Shown: positions 16,279 through 24,791, numbered from the stretch's first letter. The stretch is 64,000 bases of DNA from an uncultured Bacteroidota bacterium (GCA_902791695.1 CADAWR010000005.1:1-64000), one strand, 5' to 3'. Made by a program: numbers and translations. The notes: generated from the letters alone by a model not told the origin.

Positions 16279-18255
16279 TTATTTGGTAGCGAGCATCACA
16301 TGCATGGCAGTGCCCTGGCCGGGAGTGCTTTCGGCCCAGATGCGGCAGCCGCGGCGCGTGAGGTCGTCATGCTTCTTGATGATGTAGCGGCAGAGGATGA
16401 GGCCGAAGCCGTGCTCGCTGCCTTCGGGCAGGGTACGGTCGGCACGGAAGAGGCTCTCCACCTGCGCGGCGTCCATGCCGCTGCCGGTGTCGCGCACACA
16501 GATGTCGGCCATACCGTCGGCCATGGTGGCGCCCACGGTGATGCTGCCTGCGGCGGTGTGCTTGAGGGCGTTGCCCACGAGGTTGCGCAGCAGTATGACC
16601 ACCAGCATGCGGTCGGCATGGAGCTGTATATTGGTGGGCTCGAAGCGCAGCTCTACGCCGGCATGGGGGCGCGGCACCTGGCAGCGCACCTCCTCGAAGG
16701 CCTCCTGCAGGGGGAAGACAGTGGCGTGGAAGGCCATGCCGCCGGGGATGGAGAGGCGCGTCCAGCCCTTGATGTTGTCGAAGGTGCGCAGCAGCTGGTC
16801 GAGCACTTCGGCGCGCAGCTCTGGCGTTAGGTCGGGATTGCGCAGGTAGCCCATGAAGGGGCTCACATCGTGGCGCAACACGCTGAGGGTGGTCTCGACG
16901 TTGGCTATGCGCTCAACGTCGCGCCGCTTGGCGGCCTCGAGCTGCTGCTTCTCGCGCCGCAGGCGGCGGGCACTGAACCACAGCAACACCGTCAGTGCCA
17001 CCAGCAGCACAAGCAACACCCCAAAGACCATGGCGGTCTTGGTCATCCACTGGCTGCGCCGTGTGGCGGCGGCGAGGGTCTGCTGAAGGGCAAAGTCTTC
17101 ATGCTCGTTGCGTGCTATGTAGTCATGCAAATCGGTGTGGCGCAGGTACCAACGCAGCGCCTCGTCGGGCGTGGCGGCCATGCGGCTGCGCAGCAGCACG
17201 TCGAAGAGACCCAGTTCCATCTTGGGGGCTTTGAGGGGGGTCCACTGCGGCGAGCCGCCCTTGACGGCGGTGTTGCGCTGGCTGGCAGCAAATGTGAGCC
17301 ACTGGCGCAACACGCTGTGAGCCTTGACGGTGTCGCCCAGAAGCAGGGCGTAGCGCGCCGTGGAGGTGGTGCCGCCGAGCATCTGGTAGGGGTCGCCGTA
17401 GTCGTAAAAGACTACACGCGCGGTGTCGTAGAGCGCCAGCACACTGTCGGGCGGCACACGGCCGGGGATGCTCTTCAGCGCCGAAGCGGTCATCTGCAAG
17501 GTGTTGGCGTAGTGGTAGGGGCAGAAGGCCGCGGGGCGGTCGAGGATGTCGTAGTTGGCCTCGCAGTATTCGAGGGCCTTGAGGCTCTCGCCGGCGCTCT
17601 GCCAGCCGTAGGCGAGGGCATAGTTGAGGGCCATGTCCTGCGCATAATCCACACGTATGGCGCCGCGCCGCGCCTCCACCTCGCCAAGGAGGGTGCGCAC
17701 GTCGCCCTCCTGGCCGTTGCGGTAGTGGTAGCTGAGCACCAGGCTGGTGATGTAATATTCGCTGAGGGCGTAGCTGTAGAGCATGTCGCCGCGGTTGCGG
17801 TCGAGGATGCCGCTGCGGCCGATGTCGTAGAGCAGCCGGTAGCTGTCGGCAATGCGGCAGTCGCGCTGCAGCAGACGGGCACGGATGAGTCGGGCAATGA
17901 CCTGCTCGATGTCACCGTTGCGCATGGTGGGGTTGCCTTTGGCAATGGCTTTCTCGACGGCGGCGAGCATACGATTGGCGCTGTCAGAGTCAGACATCTG
18001 GTAGTAGGCGAAGGCCATGGTGTTGCGGGCGCGGAGCTCACCGTCGACATAGTCGGGCAGCGAGTCGGCAATGAAGCGCAGGGCCTGGCGCGAGAGCTCA
18101 AGGCAAAGCCTTGGATCGCGGTAGCGGTTGACGAAAGCCTCCTTGTTGAGGCCGTCGGCACGTGACCGCAGCAGTGGGTCGGTTTTAGCCTCGCCGCCGC
18201 ATCCCGTAAGGAGCAAAATCAGGCTCGCGAGGAGTAGTAATACTGTTTTTTTCAC
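16279..18255 (-). CDS. Sensor histidine kinase with N-terminal TPR-like periplasmic region
   Basis: The product is 658 residues from GTG 18255. It begins with a lipoprotein-like signal (LLLLASLILLLTGCGG). A helical TPR-like region covers about 30-395, of the DUF5112/DUF5113 sort found in Bacteroidetes kinases. A membrane segment follows at about 403-427, then a short coiled coil. The H-box has H462 in LSVLRHDVSPF, the N-box is NLVGNALKHT, the G1 box DTGSGM and the G2 box SEHGFGLIL. It should autophosphorylate and pass phosphate to the adjacent response regulator. An upstream ATG at 18312 lies before the promoter (-7 box 18260-18267) and was rejected. The box is only 4 nt from the GTG, so the mRNA is probably leaderless. 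Confidence 0.87.
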   Translation of the reverse strand: MKKTVLLLLASLILLLTGCGGEAKTDPLLRSRADGLNKEAFVNRYRDPRLCLELSRQALRFIADSLPDYVDGELRARNTMAFAYYQMSDSDSANRMLAAVEKAIAKGNPTMRNGDIEQVIARLIRARLLQRDCRIADSYRLLYDIGRSGILDRNRGDMLYSYALSEYYITSLVLSYHYRNGQEGDVRTLLGEVEARRGAIRVDYAQDMALNYALAYGWQSAGESLKALEYCEANYDILDRPAAFCPYHYANTLQMTASALKSIPGRVPPDSVLALYDTARVVFYDYGDPYQMLGGTTSTARYALLLGDTVKAHSVLRQWLTFAASQRNTAVKGGSPQWTPLKAPKMELGLFDVLLRSRMAATPDEALRWYLRHTDLHDYIARNEHEDFALQQTLAAATRRSQWMTKTAMVFGVLLVLLVALTVLLWFSARRLRREKQQLEAAKRRDVERIANVETTLSVLRHDVSPFMGYLRNPDLTPELRAEVLDQLLRTFDNIKGWTRLSIPGGMAFHATVFPLQEAFEEVRCQVPRPHAGVELRFEPTNIQLHADRMLVVILLRNLVGNALKHTAAGSITVGATMADGMADICVRDTGSGMDAAQVESLFRADRTLPEGSEHGFGLILCRYIIKKHDDLTRRGCRIWAESTPGQGTAMHVMLATK

Positions 18256-18259
18256 GGTG

Positions 18260-18267
18260 CAAAGATA
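18260..18267 (-). promoter_or_regulatory. -7 box directly before the kinase start codon
   Basis: The minus strand reads TATCTTTG-cacc-GTG. With initiation expected about 7 nt after the box, transcription would begin at or very near the GTG. Confidence 0.6.
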
Positions 18268-18351
18268 CGAATAAAAAATAAATTGACAATTAAAAATCAC
18301 CAACTTACACATTTTGTTGCAAATTTATTTGGCCGTGTCGGAAAAAGTGTG

Positions 18352-18359
18352 TACTTTTG
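18352..18359 (+). promoter_or_regulatory. -7 box of tRNA-Cys
   Basis: TACTTTTG fits TAnnTTTG and lies 22 nt before the tRNA 5' end. The tRNA-Asp promoter at 59364-59371 is the same word in a very similar context (gtgcgtacttttgcac). Confidence 0.7.
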
Positions 18360-18381
18360 CACTCGCTTTAAAAGGCAAAAA

Positions 18382-18452
18382 GGTCGTTTGGCCGAGGGGC
18401 TAGGCACAGGTCTGCAAAACCTGCTACTCCGGTTCAAATCCGGAAGCGACCT
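18382..18452 (+). tRNA. tRNA-Cys (GCA)
   Basis: Acceptor GGTCGTT (18382-18388) pairs with AGCGACC (18445-18451), with one G-U pair. The anticodon arm is caggt-ctGCAaa-acctg and the T arm ccgg-ttcaaat-ccgg. The 3' CCA is not encoded. No terminator lies directly after it; the next strong hairpin is at 18562-18587. Confidence 0.95.
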
Positions 18453-18504
18453 CTACAAAAGTCGAGAGCAGAACCAAGCTCGCTTGAGTTTTGCCGAGAC
18501 GCAG

Positions 18505-18551
18505 GAGAGTGGGCGAAGCCACCTCAAAAAGAGAGTGGGCGAAGCCACCTC
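18505..18551. repeat. Short direct repeat downstream of tRNA-Cys
   Basis: The 21-bp sequence beginning gagagtgggcgaagcc occurs twice, at 18505-18525 and 18531-18551. The second copy is followed by cctctacaaa, which also follows the tRNA 3' end (18450 onward). The region may thus contain slipped copies of tRNA-trailing sequence. Confidence 0.7.
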
Positions 18552-18561
18552 TACAAACAAG

Positions 18562-18596
18562 AAAGGTCTCCCAGACGGGAGACCTTTACTTTTATG
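18562..18596 (+). terminator. Strong intrinsic terminator
   Basis: AAAGGTCTCCC (18562-18572) and GGGAGACCTTT (18577-18587) form a perfect 11-bp stem with a 4-nt loop, followed by actttta. It ends the tRNA-Cys transcript and may also serve the convergent lipoprotein gene. Confidence 0.85.
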
Positions 18597-18607
18597 TCCT
18601 CTATGCT

Positions 18608-19324
18608 TTATTGGTTCATGAGGGTCAGCGTGATGTTGCCCACAGGGGTGTCGGAGGCTACCATAGTCTCGCCGTTAACCACGAAGTGAATGGTATAATC
18701 CTGACCTTCGACATTGATGCTGATGGTGCCGTTGAAGTTGTTGTAGGTGTAGGAGCCATAATACTCCATATCATCACCTCCATTCACGGGAGAGACGACA
18801 ATGCCCACCATGGCATTAGGGCCAAACTCTACGGCAACAATAACCTCATCATTCATAAACATCCAGCCGGTGCCTACCAGAGAGTTTCTGAGGTCGCCAC
18901 CAGGGTTGGGACCGGGCTGCGGATTGCTGCCGACAAGAGTCAGCGTGACATCACCGGAAGGAGTGTTGTAGGCGGTCATGGTATTGCCACTGACGGTAAA
19001 TGCAATGTTAAACTCATGGCCTTCAATGGTGAGGTTTATGGTGCCACTGCCGTTGCTGTAGGTGTAGGTTCCCTGGTAGTGTTCTGGGCCATGGGGCGTT
19101 TGAACATTGACCGAGACATCAGAGGCGGTGGGGAAACTGACTGTGACATCAGCCTCTCCGTCGTTGAATGCCCACTGGGTGCCCACCAACGATGTTTGTG
19201 TGTTGGGGCCGCTGCCGCCGCCATTGCCACCGTTGCCGCTGTTGCTGTTGTTATCGTCCTTGCTGCAGGAAGCAAGACCGAGGACCATTGCTGCTATGAA
19301 GCAGACTTGAAGCAATCTTTTCAT
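18608..19324 (-). CDS. Lipoprotein with two tandem copies of one domain
   Basis: The product is 238 residues. The lipobox is GLASCSK (Cys about 20), followed by a Gly/Asn/Ser linker. Two homologous segments follow, at about 43-128 and 146-238. Each begins SLVGT-x-W-x-F, has a central YxGxYTY strand, then GTI-N-EG-x-x-xxIxF, and ends in VTLTL or ITLTL. The pattern resembles small lipocalin-like lipoproteins of Bacteroidetes, duplicated within one chain. No enzyme residues are evident. The gene has its own promoter (19354-19361) and is convergent with tRNA-Cys. Confidence 0.75.
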   Translation of the reverse strand: MKRLLQVCFIAAMVLGLASCSKDDNNSNSGNGGNGGGSGPNTQTSLVGTQWAFNDGEADVTVSFPTASDVSVNVQTPHGPEHYQGTYTYSNGSGTINLTIEGHEFNIAFTVSGNTMTAYNTPSGDVTLTLVGSNPQPGPNPGGDLRNSLVGTGWMFMNDEVIVAVEFGPNAMVGIVVSPVNGGDDMEYYGSYTYNNFNGTISINVEGQDYTIHFVVNGETMVASDTPVGNITLTLMNQ

Positions 19325-19353
19325 GATGTGTGTGTGTTATTGGTTTGACGGTG

Positions 19354-19361
19354 CAAAGATA
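19354..19361 (-). promoter_or_regulatory. -7 box of the duplicated-domain lipoprotein gene
   Basis: The minus strand reads TATCTTTG, 29 nt upstream of the ATG at 19324. Confidence 0.65.
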
Positions 19362-19455
19362 CATATATTTCCAATATGTACAAAAAAAAATAATCCCGCC
19401 ACAATTGCCGTGGTGGGATTATACTGATAATGAGTATTGTACGTGTACTTGTTCT

Positions 19456-20436
19456 TTACGCCAGGGCGGCCTGTATGCTCATCTCATAGAGCTCCGCGGG
19501 GGTGATGCCCATGGCTTTAGCCTGCTTTGGGACAATACTTTCGGCGCTCTGGCCAGGGATGGTGTTTACCTCAAGGAAGTAGAGCTCGTCCTTGGCGGCG
19601 TCATGTATGTAGTCGAAGCGAACAATGCCCTTGCAGCCAAGCAGGTCATATAACTTGCTGGAAACCTCCTGTATGTGCTTGGAGATGCTCTCGGGGCACT
19701 CGGCGGGCGTCACCTCGTTGCTGAAGCCGTCGTACTTGGCTGCATAGTCGAAGAACTCATGGCCGCCCTTGGGGATAATCTCGGTGATGGGGAACACCAG
19801 CTTCTCGCCGTCGGCTTTGCGGAAGACGCCACAGTCGAACTCACGGCCGTTGATGCATGCTTCAACCAGCACGGCATGGTCCTCGGTGAAGGCCTCGCGG
19901 ATGGCCGGCAGGAGCTGCTCGGCGCTCTTCACCTTGGTGGTGGCCACACTGCTGCCGCCGGCGGCGGGCTTCACAAAGACCGGATATCCGAGGGTAAAGA
20001 ACGACAGGTCTTTGGGCTCCTGATAGAGCAGTATCGACTCGGCAACTTTGACGATGCCGAAGCTCTTGACAACGGGGTTGCAGTAGCCTTTCTGGAAGGT
20101 GAGCGCCGAGGTGTAGAAGCCGCATGTAGTGTATTTTACACCAAGCATATCGAAGTAGCCCTGCAGCACACCGTTCTCGCCGGGGTTGCCATGTATGATG
20201 ATGAAGGCTAGGTCGAAGCGGACCTTGCTACCGTTGTCAGTGACGGTGAAGTCGCCACGGTCCACCGGCAGATGCTTGCCATCCTGCTCCCAGTACCACC
20301 CTTTTCGGTCGATGACAATCTTGTAGACGTTGTATTTTGTGTGGTCAAGCTGACCATACACCTGGTTTCCGCTGGCGATACTGATGTCGTGCTCGCCGCT
20401 GAAACCGCCCATGACAAGTGCTATGTTCTTCTTCAT
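19456..20436 (-). CDS. ddl: D-alanine--D-alanine ligase
   Basis: The product is 326 residues, cytosolic, ATP-grasp fold. It joins two D-alanines for peptidoglycan precursor synthesis. Family markers in order are GEHDISIASG near the start, HGNPGENGVLQGYFDMLG (the HGxxGExGxxQG block), VKPAAGGSSVAT (ATP loop), GREFDCGVF and FLEVNTIPGQS (metal-binding end). The ATG at 20436 was chosen because MKKNIALVMGGFSGEHD starts there; the longer frame to 20550 adds unrelated residues. It appears to be a single-gene unit. Confidence 0.95.
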   Translation of the reverse strand: MKKNIALVMGGFSGEHDISIASGNQVYGQLDHTKYNVYKIVIDRKGWYWEQDGKHLPVDRGDFTVTDNGSKVRFDLAFIIIHGNPGENGVLQGYFDMLGVKYTTCGFYTSALTFQKGYCNPVVKSFGIVKVAESILLYQEPKDLSFFTLGYPVFVKPAAGGSSVATTKVKSAEQLLPAIREAFTEDHAVLVEACINGREFDCGVFRKADGEKLVFPITEIIPKGGHEFFDYAAKYDGFSNEVTPAECPESISKHIQEVSSKLYDLLGCKGIVRFDYIHDAAKDELYFLEVNTIPGQSAESIVPKQAKAMGITPAELYEMSIQAALA

Positions 20437-20791
20437 GTTATTCGTGTTTTCTTCCGTAACGACACCCGGTATTGTTTTATTGCATTTGCGAAAAGTATTT
20501 TTCTGCCGTAGCTCACCGAGGCTTCTCCGCAGAGCACTATGCATACCCACCCTTTATGTACACCGTGTGTACAGTGGGGGCACAGCGTTAGTACCATAGA
20601 CTTGGTATAGAGATGGTATAGGCTTGGTATAGCGATGGCACAGTGTTGCACTGCTATATAACCAATTGATTTATATATTCTTCTATAGAAGAATATATAT
20701 TATTCCGCGCCACTTGCAATATTTCTTCTTATTCAACGTTCACATAACTAAAAAAGCACATAAAACTATAAACATAAAACTCTTAACTGAA
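20437..20791. other. Intergenic region between ddl and the DUF6266 gene
   Basis: A divergent promoter region of about 355 bases. It contains the 11-bp-period array at 20603-20654 and, next to the DUF6266 gene, an AT-rich stretch with ttcttctatagaagaa. No clear TAnnTTTG box was found for either gene; tacttttcgc on the minus strand near 20490 is the closest for ddl. Confidence 0.4.
20603..20654. repeat. 11-bp-period array (TGGTATAGnnn)
   Basis: TGGTATAG occurs at 20603, 20614 and 20625, then the variants TGGCACAG at 20636 and TTGCACTG at 20647. The spacing is exactly 11 bp throughout. The reverse-complement-like word taccatag precedes it at 20592. Confidence 0.85.
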
Positions 20792-21397
20792 ATGGCCCGA
20801 ATCCTTGGCGATAGCGAGAGCGGCAAGCTCGGCAAGAAGATATATTACAACTGGCACGGACGTCTGTGCGAACGCGCTATGCCCACAAATGTGGCCAACC
20901 CTAAGACCGAAGCGCAGCAGGCACACCGCAGCAATTTCGCACAGATCTCCAAGCTATCGTCGTATATGAAGGAGGCACACCTCGTGGGATTCCATTGGCA
21001 TGCTGTGCGCGAGAAGAACAGCACCTATGCCCTCTTCCGCCAGACGAACAAAGACTGCTTCACGCCCGACGGGGAGATTGACTACCATCGTATCGTCGTC
21101 AGCAAAGGCTCGGTGCCGATGGTCTCCATCACCTCGGCAGTCATCGATAATGGTTGCCTCGCCGTCAACTTCGACAGCCGTACTCATGGTGGCGCCGCCT
21201 CCGACAAACTCTTCCTTTTTGTCTACTCGCCAGACCTCTGTGCCGGAGTCCTCGCCAATCCTGTCTCCCGCTCCGCCGGTCACATCACCGTCGAGCTCCC
21301 CGCCGAATGGCTCGGCCAACCCCTCCACATCTACGCCTTCCTACAGGGTTATCGCCTTCGCACCTCCGACACCGTACACAAGAAGCTTGAGATATGA
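20792..21397 (+). CDS. DUF6266 family protein
   Basis: The product is 201 residues with no signal peptide. The N-terminus is the family signature: MARILGD, then GKLGKKIYYNWHGR, CERAMPTNVANPKTEAQQAHR, a short motif also reminiscent of phage tail-related proteins. The C-terminal part is beta-rich. The start at 20792 puts this signature at the N-terminus; upstream in-frame codons add AT-rich, unrelated residues. Function unknown. It is preceded by an 11-bp array and stands alone between two minus-strand genes. Confidence 0.75.
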   Translation: MARILGDSESGKLGKKIYYNWHGRLCERAMPTNVANPKTEAQQAHRSNFAQISKLSSYMKEAHLVGFHWHAVREKNSTYALFRQTNKDCFTPDGEIDYHRIVVSKGSVPMVSITSAVIDNGCLAVNFDSRTHGGAASDKLFLFVYSPDLCAGVLANPVSRSAGHITVELPAEWLGQPLHIYAFLQGYRLRTSDTVHKKLEI

Positions 21398-21429
21398 CGC
21401 AGATGCCGTATCACGCTACCGGAGAGCAT

Positions 21430-22482
21430 CTATTTTTCAATCTTATTGACAGTTCTTATCTTCTCCAACATGGAGGCTGCCCATTGCGGGGTGCCGGGCT
21501 TCTGGTAGCGGCAGCGGCCCGACGGGGCGGGGGTGAAGAGGGTATTGGCCTCGGCCGTGAGGGTCACGGTGCCACGCTCGGAGAGGTTAAAGAGTCCGTC
21601 GCCCTCGACGGCCTGGATGACGGTCATCGGGTCCCACATCTTCTGCCCCGTATTGCAGTTGTAGGTCATATACACCTGCTTGATGGGGTGACTATCGGTC
21701 CAGTCGATGTCGGCAATGACCTGATCGGGGAGGTACTCCACCTGCTGTCCCACCTCCATGGGCGAGAAGACCATGTCGACATCTTGTGGCCAGAGGTCGA
21801 AGAGCGTCTGCGCGAACTCTATGCCTTGCTTGAAGTTGAAGTCGGGCTCGTCAGCCACATCGAAGATGCCAGCCATGAGGTATAGACATTTCACCTTCTG
21901 GCGCACCAGTTCGATACCCGTGAGGGGTGAATGCTCGTCGGGGCCTGACTGTAGCAGCTGCGCCAGACAGGTGACGAAGCCCACAGAGACGATACTCACC
22001 GAGTGGTCGGGCTGTGCTGCCAGCAGACGGCGGTAGAGTTGCCAGCCGTCGGGCAGCGTGCTGTAGTCGCTCACCGTACGGGCAAACATGAGGCTGCCGT
22101 CGGGGTTGGTGTGGTTGGGGAGGTTCCCATAGTCAATCCACACCGCAGGGTTCTCTATGCCGTTGCGCACCAGTCCGATAGGTACGTCACCACGGCCGAA
22201 GTAGGTGTTCATCACGTCGGCACAGGCGGCGCATTCCGTGCCCTCACGGTCCACCACCACGCCGAGCAGGCGGCAGAGCCCCTGCTCCTCATAGCGGTAG
22301 AGCATCTCCAAGGCGAAGAGATCGTCGGTCGACGAGCCGATGTCGGTATCGAAGATAACAAGTGGCACATCGGCTGTCGATGACTGCTGTTCGGCATTTT
22401 TGTTGCATCCGGCAAGCAGTAACAACATGACGGAAAATGACCAAAATGTTAACGGCAGCTTTATTTTCAGACCTCTTTTCAT
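21430..22482 (-). CDS. Nucleoside hydrolase family lipoprotein
   Basis: The product is 350 residues. It has a lipoprotein signal with Cys25 (LLAGCNK). The calcium-binding N-terminal motif of inosine/uridine-preferring nucleoside hydrolases follows as DTDIGSSTDD (D44, D46, D52, D53). VDREG and a C-terminal segment with MTYNCNTGQKMWDPM also fit the fold, though the usual substrate histidine was not located with certainty. It probably splits ribonucleosides or a related N-glycoside at the cell surface or in the periplasm. The start at 22482 is supported by the signal peptide and by a -7 box at 22512-22519. Confidence 0.78.
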   Translation of the reverse strand: MKRGLKIKLPLTFWSFSVMLLLLAGCNKNAEQQSSTADVPLVIFDTDIGSSTDDLFALEMLYRYEEQGLCRLLGVVVDREGTECAACADVMNTYFGRGDVPIGLVRNGIENPAVWIDYGNLPNHTNPDGSLMFARTVSDYSTLPDGWQLYRRLLAAQPDHSVSIVSVGFVTCLAQLLQSGPDEHSPLTGIELVRQKVKCLYLMAGIFDVADEPDFNFKQGIEFAQTLFDLWPQDVDMVFSPMEVGQQVEYLPDQVIADIDWTDSHPIKQVYMTYNCNTGQKMWDPMTVIQAVEGDGLFNLSERGTVTLTAEANTLFTPAPSGRCRYQKPGTPQWAASMLEKIRTVNKIEK

Positions 22483-22511
22483 CGGTTGTCCATTTTTGTG
22501 TTTTGAAAGTG

Positions 22512-22519
22512 CAAAGATA
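22512..22519 (-). promoter_or_regulatory. -7 box of the nucleoside hydrolase gene
   Basis: The minus strand reads TATCTTTG, 29 nt upstream of the ATG. Confidence 0.65.
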
Positions 22520-22624
22520 CGGAAAATATTTGGAATGGCGAAATATGTCACGCGAGCGTTGCCTCCAGATCCTCTACGAAGTATAGAACGCCACCAAGGA
22601 ATTATAATAGCATCCCGTATACTA

Positions 22625-22770
22625 ACACATTCACGCATTAACACATTAACAACCGCATTCTGCCTGGCTCCATCTGTGACACGGCCTGCGACGCAAGCTC
22701 GGCATCGCGTAAGGAGCTGGAGCAAACCATTAACCTTTAACCATTAACCTTTAACCATTACAAAGTGAAG
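22625..22770. repeat. Cassette-leading repeat, copy 1
   Basis: This block recurs at 24440-24575. Shared landmarks are acacattaac/cacattctg, cagctcc or ggctcc, gacacggcctgcgacgcaa, and ggagctggagcaaaccatta. It ends in 14-bp units ccattaacctttaa at 22727 and 22741. Both copies lie a similar distance upstream of an ATPase gene copy. Confidence 0.85.
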
Positions 22771-23023
22771 CAAACGCATTCCTTCATTCCGTAATCCCAA
22801 TACCATAACTTTATTAGAAAAGTGTTTTTTTTATTTGCTCATTTTATAGGAAAAGTGTTTTTTTGCAGTGTGGAATTTATAGGAAAATGTATTTATGCCA
22901 TTTAAAAGATTAAAAATAAAGCAGAAACACATCCTACACCCTCAATAATTAATATCAAAAATCATTACCATACTCCCGATTTTTGCATAAAAATCAGGAA
23001 TACACTTACCCTGGTTCTCTTAT
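22771..23023. other. Promoter-like region of the deleted ATPase copy
   Basis: AT-rich sequence closely matching 24576-24780, the region upstream of the second intact ATPase. It includes two copies of taggaaaagtgt and the string ataattaatatcaaaaatcatta. It runs directly into the last 126 bases of an ATPase gene, so the body of that gene has been lost. Confidence 0.75.
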
Positions 23024-23149
23024 GAGGAACATCCAGATTGCCGACTTATCCTCGTGCCTCTCGACCCCATCACACGCCGTTCCAGCGACACCGAGCTAAT
23101 CTACATTCCAGACTTCTTGAAGATGCTCTGGAATGGTGAAATATTCTAA
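23024..23149 (+). pseudogene. 3' remnant of a DUF4143-type ATPase gene
   Basis: The frame encodes 41 residues beginning EEHPDCRLILVPLDP and ending KMLWNGEIF before TAA. It is nearly identical to the C-terminus of the 24792-25931 protein. Its 5' side is that gene's upstream region, so about 1 kb (start codon to near the C-terminus) is deleted. No start codon remains. The bases after the stop (attctaaaacagaatcg) also match those after 25931. Confidence 0.88.
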
Positions 23150-23213
23150 AACAGAATCGTTATCTTCCACATTCACTCATTCATTTTTATTTTGCCACAT
23201 CGGAAATTATTCG

Positions 23214-23247
23214 TATTTTTGCACTCGATTTTGATTGAAAATCGAGT
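23214..23247 (+). promoter_or_regulatory. -7 box and overlapping palindrome before ATPase 1
   Basis: TATTTTTG (23214-23221) is followed at once by the perfect 10-bp inverted repeat ACTCGATTTT-gattg-AAAATCGAGT (23223-23247). The expected transcription start lies inside the palindrome. It could be an operator or a 5' hairpin in the message. It is not present before ATPase 2. Confidence 0.65.
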
Positions 23248-23294
23248 TTAGAAAACAATATTTTAAATGAAATTTACACAATAATATAGCCATC

Positions 23295-24431
23295 ATGTTA
23301 CCGCGTATTCTTAAACTATCCAACGAGATAGATAGTAGTATCTTCCTGTTTGGAGCCAGACAAACCGGGAAATCGACTATCCTACGGCAGCAGTTCCCCA
23401 ATGCCATATATATCGACCTGCTCGACAGCAGCATTAAAGAAAGGTATCGTCGCAACCCGACGCTCCTTTACGAGATGCTGAACGGGAAACCTGAAGGTAC
23501 GCTGGTCATCATCGACGAAATACCAGAGGTGCCCGCCCTGCTCGATGAAGTACACCGACTGATCGTTGAGAGCGGTCTTGTTTTCATCCTTTGTGGCTCC
23601 AGCGCCCGAAAACTGAAACGCAAGGGTCACAACACCCTTGGAGGACGTGCCTTCCCTGTCTACCTCTATCCGTTCGTCAGCACCGAGATACCGGAGTTTG
23701 ATATCGACAGGGCCGTCACTTTCGGAATGCTTCCACCTCACTATCTTGCCAAGAACCCCTCTCAACTCCTGGCCGGATATATAAACGTTTACCTGAAAGA
23801 AGAGATAAAAGAAGAAGCTCTGGTACGCAACCTCGACGCTTTCCAACGCTTTTTGGAAGTGGCGGCATTGACCGACGGCGAAATTATAAACAACGCCAAT
23901 ATAGCACAAGATTGCGGAGTGCGTGCCACCACAGTAAACGCCTATTTCGACATTCTCGAGGATACCCTGATGGGGTATCGCATTCCTGCATTCCGAAAGG
24001 TCATGAAGCGGAGGCTGATGCAGGCGCCGAAGTTCTACTATTTCGATATCGGTGTTGCTAACCACCTGCTGCACCGCAAAGAGCTGGTGCGAGGTAGTGC
24101 CGACTACGGCCATGCCTTTGAGCACTTGGTGATACAGGAACTCTATGCATGGCTGCAATACACACATTCGGAGGAAGAACTATCCTACTGGCGCACCTAC
24201 ACAGGCATCGAGGTGGATGCTGTCATTGGCGATGCCAGAGTGGCGATAGAGATCAAGTCTGCGGAAGAAATCCAACGACGTCACCTCAAAGGTCTCAAAT
24301 CTTTTGCCAACGAATACCCCGAAAGCCGACGGATAGTGGTATCTCTCGACAAACTCAGCCGAACCATCGACGGCATAGAATGCCTCTATGTCCTTGATTT
24401 CTTCAAAACGTTATGGAATAAAGGATTATAG
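23295..24431 (+). CDS. ATP-binding protein, AAA_14 plus DUF4143 (copy 1)
   Basis: The product is 378 residues. Walker A is GARQTGKST (20-28) and Walker B VIIDEI (71-76), with a sensor-like LCGSSARKLK. The C-terminal DUF4143 part has APKFYYFDIGVANHLL, GHAFEHLVIQEL and EVDAVIG...AIEIKSAEE, which together form a PD-(D/E)XK nuclease-like pattern. The cellular role of these abundant single-domain ATPases is not established; they often sit in variable regions. A paralogue of nearly the same length follows at 24792, and a gutted copy precedes. The gene has its own promoter with an overlapping palindrome. Confidence 0.88.
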   Translation: MLPRILKLSNEIDSSIFLFGARQTGKSTILRQQFPNAIYIDLLDSSIKERYRRNPTLLYEMLNGKPEGTLVIIDEIPEVPALLDEVHRLIVESGLVFILCGSSARKLKRKGHNTLGGRAFPVYLYPFVSTEIPEFDIDRAVTFGMLPPHYLAKNPSQLLAGYINVYLKEEIKEEALVRNLDAFQRFLEVAALTDGEIINNANIAQDCGVRATTVNAYFDILEDTLMGYRIPAFRKVMKRRLMQAPKFYYFDIGVANHLLHRKELVRGSADYGHAFEHLVIQELYAWLQYTHSEEELSYWRTYTGIEVDAVIGDARVAIEIKSAEEIQRRHLKGLKSFANEYPESRRIVVSLDKLSRTIDGIECLYVLDFFKTLWNKGL

Positions 24432-24439
24432 AATCCCTA

Positions 24440-24575
24440 CTAACGCATTCACACATTCTGCCCAGCTCCATCGGAGACACGGCCTGCGACGCAAAGTCGG
24501 TATCGTGTAAGGGGCTGGAGCAAACCATTAATCTTTAACCGTTAATCTTTAACCGTTAACCCTTAACCATTAATA
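24440..24575. repeat. Cassette-leading repeat, copy 2
   Basis: Second copy of the 22625-22770 block. Its tail holds 14-bp units at 24525, 24539 and 24553 (ccattaatctttaa, ccgttaatctttaa, ccgttaacccttaa), one more than copy 1. Confidence 0.85.
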
Positions 24576-24622
24576 TCATAGGAAAAGTGTATTTTTTATT
24601 TGCCTATTTTATAGGAAAAGTG

Positions 24623-24630
24623 TATTTTTG
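24623..24630 (+). promoter_or_regulatory. -7 box upstream of ATPase 2
   Basis: TATTTTTG, preceded by two copies of ataggaaaagtg 33 bp apart that could be regulator or sigma-factor contacts. The leader to the ATG at 24792 would be about 155 nt. Confidence 0.55.
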
Positions 24631-24791
24631 CAGCGTGAAATTAATATACGAAAAGTAATTATACTGTTTATAATATTGAATATCAGACAGAAATATACCT
24701 TACCTCTTCAATAATTAATATCAAAAATCATTACTATACTCCCGAATTTCATATAAAAATTAGGAATACGCTTACAAATTTTCAATAATTT

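Larger units (their letters stand above)
24432..24791. other. Spacer between the two ATPase genes
   Basis: It contains the second cassette-leading repeat (24440-24575) and then a promoter region. The word ataggaaaagtgtattttt occurs at 24578 and 24611 (33 bp apart), and the second copy runs into the -7 box TATTTTTG at 24623-24630. No gene is evident. Confidence 0.6.
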
